Below are positions 1-7,100 of a stretch of 7,365 bases of DNA, one piece after another. The DNA is taken from positions 1 to 7,365 of the forward strand of contig CAAGFD010000292.1 of the NCBI GenBank assembly GCA_900769035.1. Reading direction: 5' to 3'. A program made the translations under genes and the position numbers. The first letter of the stretch is position 1. Each line of letters begins with the position of its first letter. Source of the stretch: Bacteroidales bacterium. GTDB taxonomy: Bacteria > Bacteroidota > Bacteroidia > Bacteroidales > Paludibacteraceae. Under the pieces are notes generated by a model. It had not been told where the DNA came from. It made no database searches and saw nothing but the letters and a program-made list of their open reading frames with translations.

Positions 1-2259
1 GTCTTTGTAAATGAGCCTGATGTCTTGTCCGTTATTTTCGATAAATTCCGACAAGGTAGGTGTGCTGTTGTAGGTTTTGAGTTCGGTTATTAGTCGGCTT
101 TTATTATAGATGGCAGACTTAATATTCTCTAATACATATCGTTGTGTTTTTTCTTCCATATGGATTGAGCATCCGTGAGGAAGTAGAGTAAATCCGTTTT
201 TTATTTGGTCAACAACGCCCTTGTCGTTTTTAACTAATAAGCTACGGAAACGGCTTGCATAATCGTATTTCTTATTTAGCTGAGCAACGAAGTCGAATAC
301 AGTAAGTAGGTTTTTGCCTGGTGCTAAACGGAGTCCACGTCCTAATTGTTGCAAGAATATTGTCAACGATTCCGTAGGTCTTAGGAATAATACCGTGTCA
401 ATTTCCGGGATGTCGATACCTTCGTTAAACATGTCAACTACAAAGAGGTAGTTAATTTCTCCACTTGCAAGTTTTTTTCTAAGTTCATCACGTTTCTCTT
501 CATTGTCTGACGTTAAGTAATCGGCGTTCATCCCGTATGCTTTGAATCTTTCTGCCATAAAATAGGCGTGTTCCTTAGTGGCACAAAAGCAAAGGGCTTT
601 ACACTTGTACTCGTCCGGTAGATAATAACTGAGTTTGTTGATTATCAAGCCAACACGCTCTGTATTACAGAGTATTTCAGTGATTTTAGAGGCAATATAT
701 TTACCGCCTTGCATTAAATTATCACTTGTAAGGTCGGTGTCATCGCTAATACAAAGGTACTGAAAAGGTGTAAGTAAACCTTCGTTTAAAGCCAATGGAA
801 GGCGAATTTCCGCACTTATCTGATTGTCGAAATCCGGCAGAAGGCTTGCTCCGTCCATACGTTCAGGTGTGGCGGTTAATCCTATGAGTATCTTCGGCTT
901 AAAGTGGTTTATGATGTTGCGGTAGCTATCTGCTGTAGAGTGGTGGGCTTCGTCAATGACTATATAATCGTAATAGTTTTCTTCTAATCTGCTGAATGTA
1001 TTTTCGTATTGAGAATGAAAAGTATTAACGGAAACAAAAAGGTGTTCCAAACTACTAGGTTTATATTCTTCAACCCAAAGGTCTCCGAAATTCGGGTCTT
1101 GAAGCATGCTCTTATATGTGTAGTGTGCCTGCTTAAGAATTTCTTTTCGGTGAGCAATAAATAAAATTTTATCATTATATGGGTTGTTTTGACGGAATAG
1201 TTTGTAGTCGAAGGCGGAAATAACAGTCTTTCCCGTTCCTGTTGCGGCAACGATTAAATTTTTATAAATACCGTTTTTTCTTATTAATGTCAGCTTGTCG
1301 AGAATTTGTTTTTGATGTGGTAGAATAGTGTATTTACAAAGTATGTCTAAATTAATTTTTGTAGTGGGCTGTTCTTTTGCTAATTCTCTATATAGCTTTT
1401 CTTTGCCACCTATTTTATAGTCCTCGAAATTCGGACTATTCCAATACATATTAAAGGTGGCAAGGGCAGTTTTGATGATATGGGAATTTTCTACATTAGT
1501 TACTCTAATATTCCATTCGAGACCATCGGTTTGTGCCGATTTAGATAAGTTTGAAGAACCGATATAGGCAGTGCTGAAACCGGAATTTCTTTCGAAAATA
1601 TATGATTTTGCATGTAGCCGTTCTATTCTTGTGTTGTAAGATATTTTGATTTCGGTGTTAGGTAATTCAGATAGTCGCTCTACTGCTTTGGGGTCGGTAA
1701 CTCCACAATAAGTGGTAGTGATTATCCTTAGTTTGTGATTTGGTTTTTTGCAGAATTCTTTTAATTGGTCGTAGATAAGATTAACACCTGACAATTTCAA
1801 AAAAGATACTATAATATAAATATTATCAGCACTTTGAATATCTCGTTCGATCTCTGTATTTAATGGAATGCTACTGTGGCTGCCGGTAAATAAATTGCTT
1901 GTTCTAAATCCGGTTAAGGGCCGTACCAATTGCTTGTTTGTGGCTTGTAGTTGAGTTTCGGTAGATTGGGATACTACTGCAGAGAGGATTTTTTCGTGTT
2001 GAGAAATTTTTTCTTGTTCATATTCCCCAATATAGTCAATAAGTCGATTAATAAAATCTGCACGCTCCTCGGAGGTAAGGTTTTCATCTGATAATCTATT
2101 CTTTATTATTTTGCCTATGTGCTCAGCAAACATAGAGGGCGACTCTGCAGTGTCGATTTCTTCCTCTTTGCATACTAACCCTCCGGCTTGTGTATCATCT
2201 ATATTTGTTTGTATTTCGTTTGTTATGATATTTTCGTACGTGCCTTCTTGCAGTTTCAT
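1..2259 (-). CDS. PLD-nuclease / DEAH-box SF2 helicase fusion (DUF3427-type family), C-terminus cut off by window edge
   Basis: A predicted ATP-driven DNA helicase or translocase joined to a phospholipase D-type nuclease. 753 residues are visible and the frame is open at base 1. Residues 1-110 are a helical leader starting MKLQEGTYENIIT, which fits the usual start of this family. The PLD domain spans about 115-270, with H216 and K218 (HAKSYIFE) followed by GSSNLS at 234-239. Only one HKD motif is present and its usual Asp is Glu223, so activity would need a dimer, as in single-HKD PLD enzymes. The helicase core follows: Walker A ATGTGKT 339-345 (K344), DEAHH 436-440, TATP 462-465, and motif VI QQLGRGLR ending at R644. 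The last visible stretch (PTLSEFIENNG) matches the linker that leads into DUF3427 in relatives; that domain should lie to the left. The start lies 11 bases after the DUF805 stop, with an A-rich leader (AAAAAAGTAGAT) and no clear ribosome-binding site. The architecture is certain; the biological role is not established to my knowledge, and DNA repair or defence are both possible. Confidence 0.94.
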   Translation of the reverse strand, partial: MKLQEGTYENIITNEIQTNIDDTQAGGLVCKEEEIDTAESPSMFAEHIGKIIKNRLSDENLTSEERADFINRLIDYIGEYEQEKISQHEKILSAVVSQSTETQLQATNKQLVRPLTGFRTSNLFTGSHSSIPLNTEIERDIQSADNIYIIVSFLKLSGVNLIYDQLKEFCKKPNHKLRIITTTYCGVTDPKAVERLSELPNTEIKISYNTRIERLHAKSYIFERNSGFSTAYIGSSNLSKSAQTDGLEWNIRVTNVENSHIIKTALATFNMYWNSPNFEDYKIGGKEKLYRELAKEQPTTKINLDILCKYTILPHQKQILDKLTLIRKNGIYKNLIVAATGTGKTVISAFDYKLFRQNNPYNDKILFIAHRKEILKQAHYTYKSMLQDPNFGDLWVEEYKPSSLEHLFVSVNTFHSQYENTFSRLEENYYDYIVIDEAHHSTADSYRNIINHFKPKILIGLTATPERMDGASLLPDFDNQISAEIRLPLALNEGLLTPFQYLCISDDTDLTSDNLMQGGKYIASKITEILCNTERVGLIINKLSYYLPDEYKCKALCFCATKEHAYFMAERFKAYGMNADYLTSDNEEKRDELRKKLASGEINYLFVVDMFNEGIDIPEIDTVLFLRPTESLTIFLQQLGRGLRLAPGKNLLTVFDFVAQLNKKYDYASRFRSLLVKNDKGVVDQIKNGFTLLPHGCSIHMEEKTQRYVLENIKSAIYNKSRLITELKTYNSTPTLSEFIENNGQDIRLIYKD

Positions 2260-2270
2260 ATCTACTTTTT

Positions 2271-2798
2271 TTATTTCATCTCCACTTCCGCTTCTGCTTC
2301 TTCCGCTTTTGCCACCTCTTTTATTTCTTCTACATATTTTGGGGATGGACCGTAGGCGTTGGTGTCGGGTTTGCTATCCATGCAGTAGAATACGAGCATG
2401 ATGATGTTGTATATCCATACTATTATGCCGAATACTAAGTAGTTTAATAATAAGGATATTAATGCACTGAAATCGAAATAGTTGGAATATATTGCTGAAA
2501 CAAAATATTTGATGGTTATAGCACACACAAAGATGAAGGAGAATATATTGAGTATTAAGCTGATAGCTACCCACCAACCACTGCGCCCTACATCGTGCAG
2601 ACGGCGTACTTTAAGCGGTATCGTCAGTAAACTTAGTATGTTGCCTATTATCGGGGTTAACAAAATGCCGGAGATGATAACTAATAATTGTGTCCACCAA
2701 AATTCAGAGCGTCGTGAGCGTCCTTTCATTTGAAAAATCTTACTCGTGGCAGCGTTTAATGCCTCTACAAATCCTAATGACGGTGTTGCTATTGCCAT
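2271..2798 (-). CDS. DUF805 family inner-membrane protein with acidic C-terminal tail
   Basis: A 175-residue integral membrane protein of the DUF805 family, the family of E. coli YhaH and YhaI, whose function is unknown. The family signatures are all present: GRSRRSEFWW at 26-35, RRLHDVGRSGWW at 65-76, and DSKPDTNAYGPSP at 141-153. Hydrophobic segments lie at about 36-58, 74-96 and 112-138, so three or four membrane passes are likely. The family normally ends soon after the YGPSP motif. Here a strongly charged Glu/Ala/Lys tail (about 155-175) is added, probably cytoplasmic. The start ATG follows an A-rich leader without Shine-Dalgarno. No TAnnTTTG box was found in the 145 bases upstream, so transcription may come from the promoter before the upstream membrane-anchored gene. 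The stop is 11 bases from the start of the PLD-helicase, implying one transcript and possibly reinitiation. Whether it assists that helicase or is a passenger cannot be told from sequence. Confidence 0.93.
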   Translation of the reverse strand: MAIATPSLGFVEALNAATSKIFQMKGRSRRSEFWWTQLLVIISGILLTPIIGNILSLLTIPLKVRRLHDVGRSGWWVAISLILNIFSFIFVCAITIKYFVSAIYSNYFDFSALISLLLNYLVFGIIVWIYNIIMLVFYCMDSKPDTNAYGPSPKYVEEIKEVAKAEEAEAEVEMK

Positions 2799-2815
2799 AA
2801 TATGTATTTTTTAGG

Positions 2816-2950
2816 TTAGTCGTTAAATTTGTTTTTATTGTGTGTTTTTACTCTTGATCGGAATAATTCAAGAAAACTTGCTTATTTCCTTGCTCGTACT
2901 AGCTCAAGTAAATTTGCGCCTTCATTTGCTCTTTTGCCTATTCTTATAAT
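2816..2950 (-). other. Interrupted reading frame in spacer: candidate decayed coding remnant or interspersed repeat
   Basis: The 145-base gap between the DUF805 start and the preceding gene has no intact gene. Read leftward, one frame gives 22 sense codons (2950-2885, containing ANEGANLLELVRARK), a TAA at 2884-2882, then 21 more sense codons in the same frame (2881-2819, containing ASFLELFRSRVKTHN) and a TAA at 2818-2816. The composition is peptide-like rather than simple A+T spacer. The right end overlaps the final codons of the neighbouring gene by 7 bases. The stretch also contains short CAAG/CTTG inverted pairs, for instance CAAGAAAACTTG at 2868-2879. I have a vague impression that such sequence recurs in Bacteroidales spacers but cannot verify it here. 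No promoter box or strong terminator hairpin was seen. Confidence 0.3.
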
Positions 2951-3714
2951 TCGTCCAAGGCATGGTCGGTTATTAACTTGCTATTTTTTTTGTCTAAATA
3001 CTCTAATGTTAAACGATGATCAGAGTCAATATATAGTTTGATGTCGCCTTTATCAGTTTTGAATAGGGTTTCGTATTTGGAACCTTTGTTAAAAGAGCTC
3101 ATTATCCAATAGTTATCTCCATTATAACTAGATTCAACTTTTATTTTTTCTGTGCATGAAGCCGGAGTACCATACTTCTTGGTTAATAGCTGTTTTAGAT
3201 GTGTATAATTTTCTTTCAGCTCTTTCCATTCGGATGTATATTCAAATTCTACTCGGATTTTATATACTAAATCTTTATTAGTGAGTGTTTCTACATATAA
3301 GTTGCATCGTTTAAAATCGGCAAAATCACCTTTCATCATAGCTTTACCATTTTTATATGCTTCTGATTTTATTTCTTGTTCTTCTTCTTTTGTTAGATTT
3401 TCCCATCCGTTTATTTTAAAGCCTTTCTTCTCCATTTGGGCTATATAGCTCTTTAATGTGCCGTTGATAGGTACATTATTGAAAATAAGGTGAGTGTCGT
3501 CATTCGGGATTTCTTCTATAATTTCGATCTCTTCTGCTTTTTCTGTAACTTCTTCTATTTCTTCTACTTGTTCTGTTTCTTTGTCCCTCGAAAATAAGTT
3601 TTTAATATCTTCAAATGTGTCGATTTTATATAAGCTTGATAATAATATTAAAAATGCGATTATTATCAAGGTTATTGAAATAATTTTCATTATAAATTTA
3701 AAAATGTCATCCAT
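2944..3714 (-). CDS. Membrane-anchored protein of unknown function with a Bacteroidales-type C-terminal domain
   Basis: A 256-residue protein with no assigned function. Residues 8-29 form one strongly hydrophobic segment near the N-terminus with no signal-peptidase or lipobox motif, so it is most likely a membrane anchor. A Glu-rich charged stretch follows at about 44-73 (VEEIEEVTEKAEE). The rest is a soluble domain beginning HLIFNNVPINGTL at 75-87, then KKGFKINGW, and containing a KKYGTP motif near residue 183. It ends in ALDEL. This pattern (a short strand, V/IPI-NGT/SL, a GF turn, later KKYGxP, an acidic D/E-L end) resembles a small domain common in secreted Bacteroidales proteins whose role is unknown; that match is from memory. 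Here it is carried on an anchor and acidic linker instead of a cleavable signal. The start at 3714 has an A+T-rich leader without Shine-Dalgarno and lies about 60 bases after a good Bacteroidetes promoter. It is first in the leftward set and may be co-transcribed with the next two genes. Confidence 0.85.
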   Translation of the reverse strand: MDDIFKFIMKIISITLIIIAFLILLSSLYKIDTFEDIKNLFSRDKETEQVEEIEEVTEKAEEIEIIEEIPNDDTHLIFNNVPINGTLKSYIAQMEKKGFKINGWENLTKEEEQEIKSEAYKNGKAMMKGDFADFKRCNLYVETLTNKDLVYKIRVEFEYTSEWKELKENYTHLKQLLTKKYGTPASCTEKIKVESSYNGDNYWIMSSFNKGSKYETLFKTDKGDIKLYIDSDHRLTLEYLDKKNSKLITDHALDEL

Positions 3715-3778
3715 AATGTAAAAATATAAAGTTAATTAAATGTTATTGTTTGATTCAATTTGTTTGCCAATACAGTGG

Positions 3779-3808
3779 CAAAGATACAAATTTTATTTTA
3801 TCTGCAAA
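3779..3808 (-). promoter_or_regulatory. Bacteroidetes sigma-70-type promoter for the leftward genes
   Basis: On the minus strand a -33 element TTTG (3808-3805) is followed after 18 bases by a -7 element TATCTTTG (3786-3779), matching the Bacteroides consensus TTTG - about 19-21 bases - TAnnTTTG, with the gap one base short. Initiation would fall near 3772, giving a leader of roughly 58 bases before the ATG at 3714. Confidence 0.75.
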
Positions 3809-3863
3809 TATTTATGTGGGAAATTTTTACGCAAAATCGAATTTATAAGTGGTCTAAGACGAT

Positions 3864-3890
3864 GTTACAGGAGTCAAAGTAGTCAGAGTT
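3864..3890 (+). repeat. Three degenerate 9-base direct repeats
   Basis: Three adjacent units, GTTACAGGA, GTCAAAGTA and GTCAGAGTT, share the pattern GTyAnAGnn. They lie between the two divergent promoters, upstream of both -33 elements. This could be a remnant of a short tandem repeat or a weak protein-binding cluster; chance is not excluded. Confidence 0.35.
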
Positions 3891-4036
3891 ATGCAATAAT
3901 GTAATTTCAAGCGTTTATATATAGTCTTTGGTGTTGTTAAAGGCGTCGGATGAGTTAGAGAATTCTAAGAGTCCGGAAGCTTTATGGCGTAAAGGGTATA
4001 AAGTGTTGGGGTGTGTAGAAGTTTTTTATTATGATG

Positions 4037-4067
4037 TGTGTCATTAGAAAATTTTATATTATCTTTG
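4037..4067 (+). promoter_or_regulatory. Bacteroidetes sigma-70-type promoter for the exonuclease-RecQ gene
   Basis: A perfect -7 box TATCTTTG (4060-4067) is preceded, with a 19-base gap, by TGTG (4037-4040), three of four matches to the -33 TTTG. Initiation would be near 4072-4075, leaving a leader of only about 30 bases before the ATG at 4106. The -7 box is identical to the one on the opposite strand. Confidence 0.7.
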
Positions 4068-4068
4068 C

Positions 4069-4106
4069 ATATTGTCTTTAATATTGTCAACTTTAATATC
4101 GCTTTA
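4069..4106 (+). repeat. Imperfect tandem repeat filling the leader of the exonuclease-RecQ gene
   Basis: Three imperfect copies lie head to tail: ATATTGTCTTTA (4069-4080), ATATTGTCAACTTTA (4081-4095) and ATATCGCTTTA (4096-4106), the last sharing its final A with the start codon. They occupy essentially all sequence between the -7 box and the gene start, so they cover the predicted transcription start and the whole leader. They may be an operator, a translation-enhancing A/U-rich leader or slippage. Confidence 0.5.
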
Positions 4107-7100
4107 TGTCTGTTTGGGATAAAATTAAAGAGTCGTTTGGGAAGGATAATACCGCTTCTCTGTGGAGCCAAAAAAGAGATGTTGTGAAAAATCCTTCCTG
4201 CTATATGTTTGTAGATGTTGAAGTTGGTGCAGAAGATAAAAAGATTCGAGATATTGGTGCAGTAAGGCATGATGGCTCTGTTTTTCATTCTCCGGATAAG
4301 AAAAAATTTTTTACGTTTATCAAGGATATCGATTTTATTTGTGGGCATAATATTATCCATCATGATGTAAAATACCTGTTTGAACCTAAATTCTCTAAAA
4401 ATTTTTGCTTTGTAGATACGTTGTATCTTTCGCCTTTGCTTTTTCCGGAACGTCCTTATCACCATTTATTAAAGGATGATAAACTTATTAGTGATCAAAT
4501 TAATAATCCTGTTAATGATTGCGAAAAGGCGAAAGTATTACTGATGGATGAGGTTGCTCGATGGAATATTTTGTCTAATAATCAGCAGATTATATATTCT
4601 TCATTGCTATATAAGTTTCCTGAGTTTGCCGGATTCTTTGATTTCGTACAGTTTGCCTATTCTGATATAGATGTGCATAATTTGGAAGTTATTATCCGTG
4701 AGGAGTATAAGGGCTTAATGTGCGAGCATGCCGATTTGGAGGAATTTATCATTAAGAAGCCTTGCGAATTGGCTTATGCACTTTCGTTGATAAAAACTGT
4801 TGATTATCATTCTATTACGCCTGCATGGGTGCTGAAGAATTTCCCTGATGTTGAATATATTATTCGCTGTTTACGTAATAAAAGATGCTCTGAGGGATGC
4901 GATTATTGTAATTCTCAATTGAATATTTTCAAGAGTTTGAATTGCTTTTTCGGGTATGATGCTTTTAGAACTTATGAGGGTGAACCTTTACAGGAAAATG
5001 CAGTGAATGCTGCCGTAGATGGTAAATCGTTGTTGGCAATTTTTCCAACGGGCGGTGGTAAGTCGCTGACTTTCCAGTTGCCTGCGTTAATGGCTGGTAG
5101 GGCAGTGCACGGTCTTACGGTGGTTATCTCTCCGCTTCAATCGTTGATGAAGGACCAGGTGGATAATCTCTCCGCCAGGGGGTTGACCGATGCGGTAACT
5201 ATAAACGGACTGTTGGACCCGATTACTCGCGCTGAAGAGATTAAACGGGTATTGGATGGCGATGCTTCGATATTATATATCGCCCCGGAAATGCTTCGCT
5301 CTAAGACTATTGAAAGAATTCTCATGGCTCGTCACGTCGTTCGGTTTGTTATCGACGAAGCTCATTGTTTCTCTTCTTGGGGGCAGGATTTCCGAGTGGA
5401 TTATCTGTATATCGGTAAGTTTATCAGCCAATATCAGAAGAAGAAAAATTGCAAATCTCCGATACCGGTCTCTTGTTTTACTGCTACTGCAAAGCAAAAG
5501 GTAATTCAAGATATTCGCGATTATTTTAAGCAGACTCTAAATTTGGATTTTGAACTTTTTGCTTCGAAAGCCACACGTAATAATTTGCATTATTCCGTTT
5601 TTCATGCCGAAACTGATGAAGAGAAATATTTGAAGTTGCGTTCCCTAATTTCTTTATTTTCTTGTCCTACAATAGTTTATGTCTCTCGTACTAAACGTAC
5701 TTATCAACTGGCAGAGAAGTTGACTCGTGATGGCTATACCGCTTTGCCTTTTAATGGCAAGATGGATTCGGAAGATAAAATAAAGAATCAAGAGTGCTTT
5801 ATGAATGATAATGTGCGTATTATCGTTGCTACTTCCGCTTTCGGTATGGGTGTTGATAAAAAGGACGTGGGGCTCGTAGTGCATTATGATATATCAGATT
5901 CGTTGGAGAATTACGTTCAAGAGGCAGGAAGGGCAGGGCGAGACCCTAGTTTGCAAGCTCAATGTTTTGTGCTTTACACGGAGGGCGATCTTGATAAACA
6001 TTTTATTTTATTGAATCAGACCAAGTTAAGTATTAGTGAAATACAGCAAGTTTGGAAGGCCATAAAGGATATGACGCGCCAAAGAAATCGTGTCTGTTGT
6101 TCTGCTTTAGAGATTGCCCGTACTGCCGGCTGGGATGATTCCGTGAGTGATATAGAGACTCGTGTGCGTACTGCTTTGTCTGCCCTAGAGCAGTCCGGCT
6201 ATCTGATTCGCGGAAATAATGTACCCCACGTTTATGCTACAGGTATCACGGTAAATAATATGGATGAGGCTCGAAAACGTATTACCGAGTCGTTGATTTT
6301 TGATAAATCTGAAGTAGATAATGCCATTCGAATAATAAAATCTTTGATCTCAGAGAAGTATATCAGTAAAGCCGATAATGCAGAAGCAGAATCCAGAGTG
6401 GATTACTTGGCTGATATTTTGGGAATAGCAAAAAAAGATGTAGTGTCGGCAGTGGAACGAATGCGCCAAGAGGGTATCTTAGCGGATTCTAAGGATATCT
6501 CGGCTTTCTTGTATGATGACGAGAAAACGGAAACAAAGGCAAAGCGCATTCTGCAACAATATTCCGCTCTCGAAAAGTATCTTTTGGTACATATCCCCGA
6601 CGATTCTTTGAAAATTTCTTATAAGCAATTAAATGATGATGCGCAAAATTCCGGTATTAATAATTCTACTGAAAAGAAAATTAGAACGTTGATTTATTTC
6701 TTGAAGATAAAAGAGTATGTATCCGGTAGAAATGTCGTTGCTAATGTCGTAAGTTTGGATAGATTGAATGATATGGAGCATACTTTGAAGCGATTTGAGA
6801 AGCGACTTCAGATTTGCCATTATACTCTTGATTGGCTCTATAAGCTTACCCCGGATACAAATAATGTAGAGAAAAAGAAGCTAGGAGTACAATTCTCTGT
6901 TGTAGAATTACTTAACGATATACAAAAGTACGGAGAAGATTTGTTCGGTGTGCTGAAGGATGTGCAACTGGAGGATGTAGAAGAGGCCCTACTATATCTG
7001 TCGAAAATTGGAGCATTGAAAATTGAAGGCGGTTTCCTCGTGCTGTATAATGCAATGGATATCACTCGTATAAAGGATAATAAGCTGAGGTATAAAATAG

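Larger units (their letters stand above)
3715..4105. other. Divergent intergenic spacer with back-to-back promoters
   Basis: This 391-base A+T-rich gap separates the leftward and rightward transcription units. It holds one promoter candidate for each direction, a degenerate 9-base repeat, and a tandem repeat in the leader of the rightward gene. The middle (about 3891-4035) contains the 8-base palindrome AGAATTCT and a comparatively G-rich run around 3940-4020. I recognise no gene, RNA or binding site there, and all frames are broken by stops. Confidence 0.7.

Noticed and set aside
984..1250. Leftward 88-codon frame inside the PLD-helicase gene
   Set aside because: It lies in another frame within the Walker A to DEAH region, whose motifs are clear in the main frame.
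2111..2401. Rightward 96-codon frame rich in Leu, Pro and Ser
   Set aside because: It is the complement of the helicase start and the Glu-rich DUF805 tail; its Leu/Pro run is the mirror of GAA/GAG codons.
2868..2900. Intrinsic terminator after the membrane-anchored gene
   Set aside because: Only 4-base CAAG/CTTG stems are present, with no G+C-rich hairpin followed by a T run on the leftward strand.
2829..3041. Rightward 70-codon frame across the spacer before DUF805
   Set aside because: No promoter or start context, and it runs into the coding end of the opposite gene. I treat the region as a possible remnant or repeat read on the other strand.
3494..3721. Rightward Ser/Ile-rich frame of 75 codons
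   Set aside because: It mirrors the acidic linker and membrane anchor of the leftward gene and has no start signals of its own.
3965..4465. Leftward 166-codon frame antisense to the start of the exonuclease-RecQ gene
   Set aside because: It overlaps the strongly supported exonuclease coding region and promoter, and its product is basic, low in recognisable motifs and not family-like.
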